From Flavobacteriaceae bacterium (GTDB lineage Bacteria; Bacteroidota; Bacteroidia; Flavobacteriales; Flavobacteriaceae): 5,242 nt of DNA. The notes under the pieces are model-generated. The model worked only from the letters and a program-made list of their open reading frames with translations. It was not told the origin of the DNA and did not search any database. Position numbers and translations under genes: made by a program. The stretch is from the NCBI GenBank assembly GCA_947461915.1, contig CANHNG010000159.1, positions 1 through 5,242 of the forward strand, read 5' to 3'. This document shows positions 1 through 5,242 of this stretch, piece by piece. Numbering within the stretch: the stretch's first letter is position 1; each line of letters begins with the position of its first letter.

Positions 1-1
1 C

Positions 2-511
2 TATTTGGCTGCCGAACTCGGTAATGAAAATAAAACAACGGATGATGATCGTTTGAATTTCACAACCAAAGGTTCGTATCTTAAAGTTGGCTTTGACTAT
101 AATGGTTATCAAAACTGGTTAAACATGGAAAATATAATCTCCATTGGATTGCGTTATGGAGCAAGTACTTTTAGCCAAGAATTGAACAGTTACAAAATTT
201 ACAATGCCAATCCCTATTTTGGCGAAGTACCTATACTTCCTTCCGGAGATAAATTTAACGGATTAACGGCCAGTTGGATTGAAGTAGTGGCAGGAGTAAA
301 GGCAAAAGTGATCAATAATATTTACTTGGGCTTTAGTCTTCGTCTTAATAAATTGATATCAAACGATAAACCCACTAATTTTGATAACCTTTATATTCCA
401 GGTTTTAATAGAACCTATGATGGCGATTTTGGGGTAGGAGTAAATTACACCATTACATATTTCATTCCTATTTACAAGAAAAAAGTAACTGATAGGAAAA
501 AAGGACAATAA
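2..511 (+). CDS. DUF6048-like envelope protein, C-terminal part (5' end outside window)
   Basis: The frame is already open at the left edge, so only about the last 169 residues are present and the true start lies outside. A TTG at 5 is in frame but sits inside continuous coding sequence and is not the start. The visible protein alternates short aromatic/hydrophobic strands with polar turns, for example GSYLKVGFDYNGYQNW, ISIGLRYGASTF, IYLGFSLRLNKL and FGVGVNYTITYFIPIY. This pattern suggests beta-strands of an outer-membrane barrel or similar sheet protein. It ends with an aromatic strand followed by a basic tail (KKKVTDRKKGQ). From memory, the wording closely resembles the DUF6048 family of Flavobacteriia, whose function is unknown. 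A signal peptide would be expected in the missing N-terminus but cannot be seen. The gene converges with lpd and is followed by a strong hairpin. Family assignment is fairly confident; no function is claimed. Confidence 0.75.
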   Translation, partial: YLAAELGNENKTTDDDRLNFTTKGSYLKVGFDYNGYQNWLNMENIISIGLRYGASTFSQELNSYKIYNANPYFGEVPILPSGDKFNGLTASWIEVVAGVKAKVINNIYLGFSLRLNKLISNDKPTNFDNLYIPGFNRTYDGDFGVGVNYTITYFIPIYKKKVTDRKKGQ

Positions 512-553
512 AACGGTTAAATATAAATTCGTAAAAATATTATCCTTAAATAT

Positions 554-590
554 GACAAAGGGCTACTTAAATAGCAGCCCTTTGTCTTTA
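554..590. terminator. Bidirectional hairpin terminator between convergent genes
   Basis: The segment 554-564 (gacaaagggct) pairs perfectly with 576-586 (agccctttgtc), giving an 11-bp stem with an 11-nt loop. On the plus strand it is followed by TTTAATAT, a short, interrupted T-run. The minus-strand side is followed by a weaker AT-rich stretch. It lies 42 bp after the stop of the left gene and about 50 bp past the stop of lpd, where a terminator shared by two convergent genes would be expected. Termination is inferred; the stem is seen directly. Confidence 0.8.
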
Positions 591-638
591 ATATAAGTCG
601 GTATATATATTGTTTCAGAAAAAGAAATGTAATAATCA

Positions 639-2027
639 TTATAAGTGAATCACTTCTCCATAAGCATCAGCAACGGCTTCCATAACGGCTTCGCTCATTG
701 TTGGATGCGGGTGTATCGATTTTAGGATTTCGTGACCTGTAGTTTCCAACTTACGAGCCACAACAGCTTCGGCAATCATATCAGTTACTCCAGCGCCAAT
801 CATATGGCAACCCAACCATTCGCCATATTTAGCATCAAAAATCACTTTCACGAAACCATCAGGAGTTCCGGCAGCTTTAGCTTTTCCCGAAGCTGAGAAT
901 GGGAATTTTCCAATTTTTAACTCGTATCCTTTTTCTTTGGCTTGTTTTTCAGTCAAACCAACAGAAGCAATTTCTGGTGTGGCATAGGTACAACCCGGAA
1001 CGTTTCCGTAATCGATAGGTTCAACATGAAGACCCGCGATTTTTTCTACACAATTAATTCCTTCCGCAGAAGCAACGTGGGCTAATGCTTGACCAGGAGT
1101 TACGTCACCAATGGCGTAATAGCCTGGTATATTAGTTTGGTTGTAAGCGTTTACCAAGATTTTATCTTTGTCAACCACAATTCCAACTTCTTCCAATCCA
1201 ATATTTTCGATGTTGGTTTTAATTCCAACTGCAGAAAGTAAAATTTCTGCTTCTAAAGTTTCCTCGCCTTTGGCTGTTTTAACGAAAGCTTTAACTCCTT
1301 TCCCAGAAGTGTCAATTTTCTCTACAGAAGAACTTGTCATAATTTTAATCCCCGCTTTTTTCAAAGAACGTTCCATTTGTTTTGAAATGTCCTCATCTTC
1401 AACAGGAACTATGTTAGGCATGAATTCTACAATAGTAACATCTGTTCCCATTGAGTTATAGAAATGAGCAAATTCAACTCCAATAGCTCCAGAACCTACG
1501 ATTATCATCGATTTTGGTTGCGTTGGCAATGTCATTGCTTGGCGATATCCAATTACTTTTATACCATCCTGAGGCAGGTTTGGTAGTTCACGGGAGCGAG
1601 CTCCGGTAGCTATAATAATATGATCTGCAGAATATTCAGTAACTTTTTTGGCTGAATCAGTAACGTCAATTTTTTTGCCTGGTTTTAGTTTTCCAAAGCC
1701 ATCAATGACGTCAATTTTATTTTTTTTCATTAGGAATTGAACTCCTTTGCTCATTCCATCAGCAACACTTCTACTGCGTTGAACAACTGCGGGGAAGTCT
1801 TTGTCAAACCCAGAAACGGTCAATCCATAATCAGAAGCGTGCTTGAGATAATCAAAAACCTGAGCAGATTTTAATAATGCTTTAGTTGGAATGCATCCCC
1901 AGTTCAAGCAAACACCACCTAAGTTTTCTTTTTCGATTACGGCAACTTTAAAGCCTAATTGCGATGCTCTAATGGCTGTTACATAACCTCCTGGACCGCT
2001 TCCTAAAACTATGATATCGTATTTCAT
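639..2027 (-). CDS. lpdA: Dihydrolipoyl dehydrogenase (E3)
   Basis: This FAD enzyme reoxidises the dihydrolipoyl groups of 2-oxo acid dehydrogenase complexes (pyruvate, 2-oxoglutarate or branched-chain), or of the glycine cleavage system, passing electrons to NAD+ in the cytoplasm. The 462-residue protein is full length for the family. In order it shows the N-terminal FAD site GSGPGG (9-14), the redox-active disulfide motif GGVCLNWGC with C40 and C45, the ATG motif IIIATGAR (137-144), the NAD-binding GSGAIGVEF (178-186), a second FAD contact YYAIGDV near 305, and the C-terminal dimerisation domain with HPHPTMSE, where H441 and E446 form the catalytic pair. All key residues are intact. The ATG at 2027 places the FAD motif at the usual distance and has no Shine-Dalgarno, as is normal in Bacteroidota. 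No E1 or E2 gene is adjacent, so the complex it serves cannot be read from context. It appears monocistronic, with a terminator-like hairpin upstream and another downstream. Confidence 0.97.
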   Translation of the reverse strand: MKYDIIVLGSGPGGYVTAIRASQLGFKVAVIEKENLGGVCLNWGCIPTKALLKSAQVFDYLKHASDYGLTVSGFDKDFPAVVQRSRSVADGMSKGVQFLMKKNKIDVIDGFGKLKPGKKIDVTDSAKKVTEYSADHIIIATGARSRELPNLPQDGIKVIGYRQAMTLPTQPKSMIIVGSGAIGVEFAHFYNSMGTDVTIVEFMPNIVPVEDEDISKQMERSLKKAGIKIMTSSSVEKIDTSGKGVKAFVKTAKGEETLEAEILLSAVGIKTNIENIGLEEVGIVVDKDKILVNAYNQTNIPGYYAIGDVTPGQALAHVASAEGINCVEKIAGLHVEPIDYGNVPGCTYATPEIASVGLTEKQAKEKGYELKIGKFPFSASGKAKAAGTPDGFVKVIFDAKYGEWLGCHMIGAGVTDMIAEAVVARKLETTGHEILKSIHPHPTMSEAVMEAVADAYGEVIHL

Positions 2028-2094
2028 TTTTATGTGTTTATTTTTTTAGTTGTAAAAATGCAGTTGCAAAAGCTCGTGTCATTTTTATGTGTTT
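2024..2094. repeat. 16-bp direct repeat duplicating the lpdA start region
   Basis: The 16 bases tcatttttatgtgttt occur at 2024-2039 and again, without mismatch, at 2079-2094, exactly 55 bp apart. Read on the minus strand each copy is AAACACATAAAAATGA. The downstream copy contains the lpdA start codon and the upstream copy contains the start of the 14-codon uORF. The identity is seen directly; a duplication origin is inferred, and partial coincidence in AT-rich DNA is possible. Confidence 0.7.
2038..2082 (-). other. Possible 14-codon upstream ORF before lpdA
   Basis: On the minus strand an ATG at 2082 opens a 14-residue frame (MTRAFATAFLQLKK) closed by TAA at 2038-2040, ten bases before the lpdA ATG. 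Its start context is a 16-base exact copy of the lpdA start context, so if the lpdA start is recognised by ribosomes this one may be too. The peptide has no run of a single regulatory amino acid and matches no leader I know. It could be a translated leader, or simply the by-product of a small duplication. Being this short, it may well be chance. Confidence 0.3.
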
Positions 2095-2114
2095 TCTACA
2101 TTAAAATTCTGTGG

Positions 2115-2122
2115 CGAAATTA
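2115..2122 (-). promoter_or_regulatory. Weak candidate -7 element for lpdA
   Basis: On the minus strand this reads TAATTTCG, one base away from the Bacteroidota -7 consensus TAnnTTTG. It lies about 90 bases ahead of the lpdA start. I see no convincing TTG -33 element at the right distance, so this is a tentative call. A promoter is nevertheless expected somewhere in this gap, because a terminator-like hairpin separates lpdA from the upstream gene. Confidence 0.25.
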
Positions 2123-2149
2123 TGAATTATTTTTTAATTTGGTCATAGG

Positions 2150-2179
2150 AAAAGTACAATTAGTAGTCGCTAATTGTAC
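2150..2179 (-). terminator. Terminator of the truA-ABC transporter operon
   Basis: The segment 2154-2163 (gtacaattag) pairs perfectly with 2170-2179 (ctaattgtac), making a 10-bp stem with a 6-nt loop. On the minus strand, reading away from the ABC transporter gene, it is followed by TTTTCC. The hairpin starts 10 bases past that gene's stop codon at 2190. The stem is only moderately GC-rich and the T-run is short, so termination may be partial. Position and perfect pairing make it a likely intrinsic terminator. Confidence 0.6.
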
Positions 2180-2189
2180 AATTCAGGAA

Positions 2190-3956
2190 TTAAGTATTCA
2201 ATATAAATTGGGAATCGTACAAATTTTTATAGTAACCTTCTGTTTTTTCCAATAGTTCATGATGCGTTCCTTGCTCGACTATCAATCCTTTGTCCATCAC
2301 CACAATTTGATCAGCATTCACAATAGTTGCCAATCGATGCGCAATGATAATTGACGTTCTTCCTTTGGTAATGGTTTCGGTGGCACGTTGTATCAATTCT
2401 TCGGAATAGGTGTCTATTGATGAGGTTGCTTCATCAAGGATAAGAATGCTAGGGTTACTCACATAGGCCCGAAGAAAAGCAATCAGTTGGCGTTGACCGG
2501 AAGATAGCATTACGCCACGTTCCTTCACATCAAAATCGTAATTGTCCGGCAGGCTCATAATGAACTTATGTACCCCAATTTTTTTGGCGGCAGCCAAAAC
2601 CTGTTCGCGAGATATTTCAGGATTGTTTAGCGTAATATTATTGAATATAGTATCGGCAAAAAGAAAGACGTCCTGCAACACCACCGCAATTTGTTTCCGT
2701 AGCGAACTCAAGGTGTAGTTTTCTATGTTTTGGTCGTCGATGTAAATCGTCCCGCTATTGATTTCATAAAATCGGTTCAGCAAATTGATAATGGTCGATT
2801 TTCCCGCTCCTGTAGAACCAACGATGGCGATGGTTTTACCTGCAGCTACCGATAAGTCAATTCCCTTAATTACTTCTTCTCTGTGAAAATAGCCAAAACG
2901 AACACTTTTAAAGAGAATGTTACCTTTAAAGACCGGGGCTTCGACAGTTCCGGTATCTTGGATTTGGTCCTCGGTATCGAGAATGTCAAAAACGCGATTG
3001 GCAGCAATCATTCCCAGTTGCATCTCATTGAATTTATCAGCAATTTGTCGCAATGGGTTGAACAACATCCCAATGAACATGGTATAAGCGGTCATTTGTC
3101 CTAAAGTGGTAAATGGATTTCCGTTTATAATTTGAAATCCCCCGTATAAAACGATAAATCCTAAAGTTAAAGAAGAGATAATATCAGCAATAGGGAAGAA
3201 GATAGAGTTGTATAATATTGTTTTTATCCAAGCTTTTTTGTGCTTGTCGTTGATAGATTTAAATTTTTCGTACTCTACATCTTCGCGATTAAACAATTGG
3301 ACAATTTTCATTCCCGTAACTCGCTCTTGAACGAAGGAATTCATATTGGCAATTTGCGTCCTAACTTCCTCAAAAGCTATTTGCATCTTTCGCTGGAATA
3401 TTCGTGTAATAAAAACCAATATTGGCATAGCCACAAACACGATTAACGAAAGTTGCCAATTCATCCAGAACATTATGATTAAACAAACCGCCATTTTCAT
3501 CAAATCACTGGCTATCATGAACAAACCTTGACTAAAAATTCGTGCAATTTGTTCAATATCAGAAACGGAACGTGTTACTAATTGTCCCACAGGTGTGTTG
3601 TCAAAATACTTTATTCGGAAACTCAACATGTGTCTGAAGAGCTTGGTTCGAATATCCTTGACGATATCTTGTCCAAGCCAGTTTGCCCAAAACACAAAGA
3701 AAAACTGTGAAACCACTTCTAATAACAAGGTAATTCCCATGAGGGTTACATAAAACAATAAGCCATAATTATCTTTAGGTTTTATATAAGTATCCACGGT
3801 TCCTTGTAAAATTAGAGGACGAATCGCCGCAAAAACAGATAAGAAAACTGCAAAAATGATTACGCCATTAAATCTGCATTGGTACGGACGGGTATATTTT
3901 AAAACTCGTTTAAATACCTTTGTATCGAATGCTTTTGCTTTCATTTTTTTTGTCAT
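2190..3956 (-). CDS. ABC exporter, fused membrane and ATPase domains (MsbA/MdlB-like)
   Basis: This 588-residue half-transporter should dimerise in the inner membrane and use ATP to export a substrate. Lipids, lipopolysaccharide precursors, drugs and peptides are typical for the family, and none can be chosen from sequence. Six membrane helices lie roughly at 30-50, 66-90, 145-165, 168-186, 250-275 and 285-303. The ATPase domain begins near 345 and carries A-loop Y356, Walker A GSTGAGKST (380-388), Q-loop Q428, signature LSSGQ (484-488), Walker B ILILD with catalytic E509, D-loop SSID (512-515) and switch H540. All catalytic residues are present, so it should be active, possibly as a homodimer. 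The variant signature LSSGQRQLI resembles the YheH/MdlB branch more than classical MsbA. The start at 3956 is the first ATG after the truA stop; a second ATG at 3944 (M5) is equally possible. The 25-bp gap to truA suggests cotranscription. Confidence 0.95.
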   Translation of the reverse strand: MTKKMKAKAFDTKVFKRVLKYTRPYQCRFNGVIIFAVFLSVFAAIRPLILQGTVDTYIKPKDNYGLLFYVTLMGITLLLEVVSQFFFVFWANWLGQDIVKDIRTKLFRHMLSFRIKYFDNTPVGQLVTRSVSDIEQIARIFSQGLFMIASDLMKMAVCLIIMFWMNWQLSLIVFVAMPILVFITRIFQRKMQIAFEEVRTQIANMNSFVQERVTGMKIVQLFNREDVEYEKFKSINDKHKKAWIKTILYNSIFFPIADIISSLTLGFIVLYGGFQIINGNPFTTLGQMTAYTMFIGMLFNPLRQIADKFNEMQLGMIAANRVFDILDTEDQIQDTGTVEAPVFKGNILFKSVRFGYFHREEVIKGIDLSVAAGKTIAIVGSTGAGKSTIINLLNRFYEINSGTIYIDDQNIENYTLSSLRKQIAVVLQDVFLFADTIFNNITLNNPEISREQVLAAAKKIGVHKFIMSLPDNYDFDVKERGVMLSSGQRQLIAFLRAYVSNPSILILDEATSSIDTYSEELIQRATETITKGRTSIIIAHRLATIVNADQIVVMDKGLIVEQGTHHELLEKTEGYYKNLYDSQFILNT

Positions 3957-3981
3957 CGCGAATCTGCTAAGCTATCTGTTG

Positions 3982-4776
3982 TTAAATGTAGTCGTATTCA
4001 ATTTTTGTCAAGTACAAGCCGTGTGCCGGAACTGAAAAACCAGCTTTTTCGCGGTTTTTACTTTTAATAATTTCATTAAAGTTATCCAAAGTGATTTTGT
4101 GTAATCCCACGTTTACAAGTGTTCCCACTATGGCGCGAACCATATTGCGTAAAAAACGATTTGCAGAAATGGTAAAAATAAGTTTATCATTTTCTCGTTT
4201 GTCTGCGCCCTGTTCGGCGGTGCCTCGAGTCCAATAGGCTTCAAAAATAGTACAGTCGAAGGTGTTTACATCTGTATTTACTTTTGAGAAGCATTGAAAA
4301 TCAGTGTGGTCAAACAGTATTCTAGAAGCTTCATTCATCAAATCTAAATCCAACTCTTGATGGAAATGCCAACTTTTATCTTGCGAAAAAACATCCTTGA
4401 AGGTGTTTACATGATATTCGTATGTTCTTTTCTTGGCATCGAATCGGGCATGTGCATCATCTTTAACGGGAAAAATGTCATAAATCACAATGTCTTTGGG
4501 CAAGAAGGAGTTGAGTTTGTGCACTAAACTCGAAACAGAAAGTGGCATTGGGTCAAAATCAAAATGGGCAAACATTTCCTTGGCATGAACGCCAGTATCG
4601 GTGCGTCCTGCCCCCATAATATCAATTTGCTTCGCCTGTCCGCTATCGCTCGATCCAGAATTCAATACCACTGACAATGCTTTGTTCAGGGTTTCCTGCA
4701 CAGAAGCTGCATTCGGTTGGTATTGCCATCCATGATAATTGGTTCCGTTATAGGCTAGTTTTATAAAGTACCTCAA
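3982..4776 (-). CDS. truA: tRNA pseudouridine synthase A, TTG start
   Basis: TruA converts uridines 38-40 in the anticodon stem-loop of many tRNAs to pseudouridine. The 264-residue protein is complete. It has the N-terminal YNGTNYHGWQ (9-18), the catalytic motif GRTDTGVHA with nucleophile D60, the HARFDAKKRTYEY stretch (109-121), DFQCFS (159-164), RFLRNMVRAIVGTL (207-220) and the closing AGFSVPAHGLYL (245-256). The start must be the TTG at 4776: an in-frame TGA lies only 12 bases upstream, there is no ATG between, and the next ATG would remove the conserved N-terminus. Two hydrophilic segments look longer than usual for the family, residues 40-50 before the catalytic motif and 183-197 before the last conserved block. 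Both are encoded by DNA visibly richer in GC than the surroundings. It is the probable first gene of an operon with the ABC exporter. Confidence 0.96.
   Translation of the reverse strand: MRYFIKLAYNGTNYHGWQYQPNAASVQETLNKALSVVLNSGSSDSGQAKQIDIMGAGRTDTGVHAKEMFAHFDFDPMPLSVSSLVHKLNSFLPKDIVIYDIFPVKDDAHARFDAKKRTYEYHVNTFKDVFSQDKSWHFHQELDLDLMNEASRILFDHTDFQCFSKVNTDVNTFDCTIFEAYWTRGTAEQGADKRENDKLIFTISANRFLRNMVRAIVGTLVNVGLHKITLDNFNEIIKSKNREKAGFSVPAHGLYLTKIEYDYI
4774..4776 (-). promoter_or_regulatory. truA: TTG initiation codon of truA
   Basis: The codon is TTG followed by AGG TAC TTT, encoding M-R-Y-F. The in-frame codons just upstream are TGA, AAT, CTA and ATC, so no earlier ATG or GTG is available. No Shine-Dalgarno is present; the upstream bases belong to a 14-bp tandem repeat. 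A weak start may hold TruA output low, which is inference. Confidence 0.8.
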
Positions 4777-4780
4777 GATT

Positions 4781-4813
4781 AGATTTCAGATTTAAGATTT
4801 CAGATTTAAGATT
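4781..4813. repeat. 14-bp tandem repeat in the truA leader
   Basis: The unit agatttcagattta occurs twice without mismatch at 4781-4794 and 4795-4808, followed by a partial third copy (agatt) at 4809-4813. The unit itself is two near-copies of a 6-8 base motif (agattt/cagattta). It sits directly before the truA start codon, so it would lie in the 5' untranslated leader and replaces any normal ribosome-binding context. Similar short AGATTT-type repeats are, from memory, frequent between genes in flavobacterial genomes. Confidence 0.85.
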
Positions 4814-4847
4814 CTGAAAAAGTGTCCAATGAAATAGTTAATAGTGG

Positions 4848-4855
4848 CAAATTTA
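4848..4855 (-). promoter_or_regulatory. Candidate -7 element for truA
   Basis: On the minus strand this reads TAAATTTG, an exact match to the Bacteroidota TAnnTTTG element. It lies 72-79 bases ahead of the truA TTG, which would give a leader of roughly 65 bases containing the tandem repeat. No clear TTG -33 element is seen at 17-23 bases upstream, only a weak GTG-like match. In AT-rich DNA the octamer alone can occur by chance. Confidence 0.45.
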
Positions 4856-4940
4856 CAAAGATTTAAATTGATTACACCTTTAAAATTTTTCCAAAACTTA
4901 AACGAACGATTGCGAACTGATTAAGTAAATTAAAAAATCG

Positions 4941-4968
4941 TTAATCTCCATCATAAATAATAACTTTG
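4941..4968 (+). promoter_or_regulatory. Candidate promoter of the metallophosphoesterase gene
   Basis: TAACTTTG at 4961-4968 matches the TAnnTTTG -7 element exactly. A TTA at 4941-4943, 17 bases upstream, is one base from the TTG -33 element. The predicted transcript would begin around 4974, leaving a leader of about 65 bases that includes the GC-rich repeat-like segment. It lies back to back with the truA promoter candidate. This is the best promoter match in the window. Confidence 0.55.
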
Positions 4969-4994
4969 TGGCTTAATAGAAAAATAACGATACT

Positions 4995-5038
4995 ATTGCT
5001 CCCGCCTAAGCGGACAAGTCGTTGCTCGCCATGACAAA
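4995..5038. repeat. GC-rich fragment resembling a dispersed intergenic repeat
   Basis: This short block is much richer in GC than the AT-rich DNA on either side. Read on the minus strand it runs TTTGTCATGGCGAGCAACGA, then a small hairpin, then GGGAGCAATA. This resembles the GTCATTGCGAGGA...CGAAGCAATC type of repetitive extragenic element that I recall from many Bacteroidota genomes. It contains a 4-bp stem with a tetraloop (CCGC at 5002-5005 with GCGG at 5010-5013) and two copies of ttgctc (4996-5001, 5022-5027). Only one copy is in the window, so repeat status rests on recalled similarity. Confidence 0.5.
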
Positions 5039-5242
5039 ATGAAAAAAATTCTTCTGCTTTCCGACACGCACAGTCATATAGATGAAACGATTTTAAAATA
5101 TGTTGCACAGGCTGACGAGGTATGGCATGCTGGTGATATTGGAGATTTAGTGGTGACGGACACGATTAAAAAAATGAAACCTTTGCGCTGCGTCTATGGT
5201 AATATTGATGATGATAAAGCCCGAATGGAATTTCCATTGCAC
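5039..5242 (+). CDS. YfcE/MJ0936-type metallophosphoesterase, N-terminal part (3' end outside window)
   Basis: The first 68 residues are present and the frame runs off the right edge. The N-terminus MKKILLLSDTHSH carries the metal-binding D-x-H motif (D9, H11), followed by HAGDIGD with metal-bridging D33 and YGNIDDD with N55 and D57. This motif order defines the calcineurin-like metallophosphoesterase fold, and the short spacing fits the YfcE/MJ0936 subfamily of roughly 165-180 residues, which hydrolyse phosphodiester bonds in vitro and use Mn2+ or similar metals. The later histidine motifs lie outside the window. The physiological substrate is not known. ATG at 5039 is chosen because the motif begins eight residues later, as in relatives. 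An ATG at 5031 overlaps in another frame but ends after three codons. The gene is transcribed divergently from truA. Confidence 0.9.
   Translation, partial: MKKILLLSDTHSHIDETILKYVAQADEVWHAGDIGDLVVTDTIKKMKPLRCVYGNIDDDKARMEFPLH

Noticed and set aside
512..638. Small gene or RNA in the convergent gap
   Set aside because: Apart from the terminator hairpin the gap is AT-rich with no start-to-stop frame of note and no tRNA-like structure.
1168..1461. Plus-strand open frame opposite lpdA (97 codons)
   Set aside because: It lies wholly antisense to the FAD/NAD-binding region of a well-supported gene and its translation has no recognisable domain.
2034..2255. Plus-strand open frame across the lpdA/ABC gap (73 codons)
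   Set aside because: Low-complexity hydrophobic translation from AT-rich DNA that overlaps the 3' end of the ABC gene and the terminator hairpin; no start context or homology is apparent.
2860..3000. Degenerate signature taken as a sign of an inactive ABC protein
   Set aside because: LSSGQ is a common active variant, and Walker A, catalytic E509, the Q-loop and H540 are all intact.
2883..3531. Several plus-strand open frames (2883-3104, 3240-3446, 3346-3531)
   Set aside because: All are antisense to the conserved ABC transporter coding sequence and have no domain character.
4781..4813. Possible CRISPR-like array
   Set aside because: The 14-bp units are directly adjacent with no spacers and only about 2.4 copies, so this is a simple tandem repeat.
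5031..5042. ATG at 5031 as an alternative start before the phosphoesterase
   Set aside because: It opens a different frame that stops after three codons (ATG ACA AAA TGA); the ATG at 5039 gives the conserved N-terminus.

Overview
This looks like an ordinary housekeeping stretch from a member of the Bacteroidota, most likely Flavobacterium or a close relative. The clues are AT-rich intergenic DNA, no Shine-Dalgarno sequences ahead of the starts, two exact matches to the TAnnTTTG -7 promoter element of this phylum, and protein sequences (a DUF6048-type envelope protein, TruA, an MsbA/MdlB-like ABC exporter, Lpd) with a flavobacterial look. The assignment comes from reading the sequence and was not checked by a search.

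Layout from left to right. The 3' end of a plus-strand gene for a predicted beta-rich envelope protein (DUF6048-like) enters from the left edge and stops at 511. It converges on a minus-strand gene for dihydrolipoyl dehydrogenase (639-2027), with an 11-bp perfect hairpin between them that can serve as a shared terminator. A 162-bp gap follows. It holds a short upstream ORF and a duplicated translation-start segment ahead of lpd, and a hairpin/T-run terminator for the next gene. Next come two minus-strand genes only 25 bp apart, transcribed as truA (TTG start at 4776) and then a full-length ABC exporter half-transporter (start 3956); they probably form one operon. A 262-bp divergent intergenic region follows, with a 14-bp tandem repeat in the truA leader, a -7 promoter element facing each way, and a GC-rich fragment resembling a dispersed intergenic repeat just ahead of the last gene. 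The window ends inside a plus-strand YfcE/MJ0936-type metallophosphoesterase gene (from 5039).

The genes do not form an obvious single pathway. Lpd is the E3 component of 2-oxo acid dehydrogenase complexes, TruA modifies the tRNA anticodon arm, the ABC protein exports an unknown lipid or drug-like substrate, and the phosphoesterase has an unknown substrate. I found no mobile element, CRISPR array, RNA gene or defence system, and no evidence of an undescribed multi-gene system. The points worth a second look are small: the uORF and duplicated start region before lpd, the repeat-derived DNA around truA, and two GC-rich loop insertions inside TruA.
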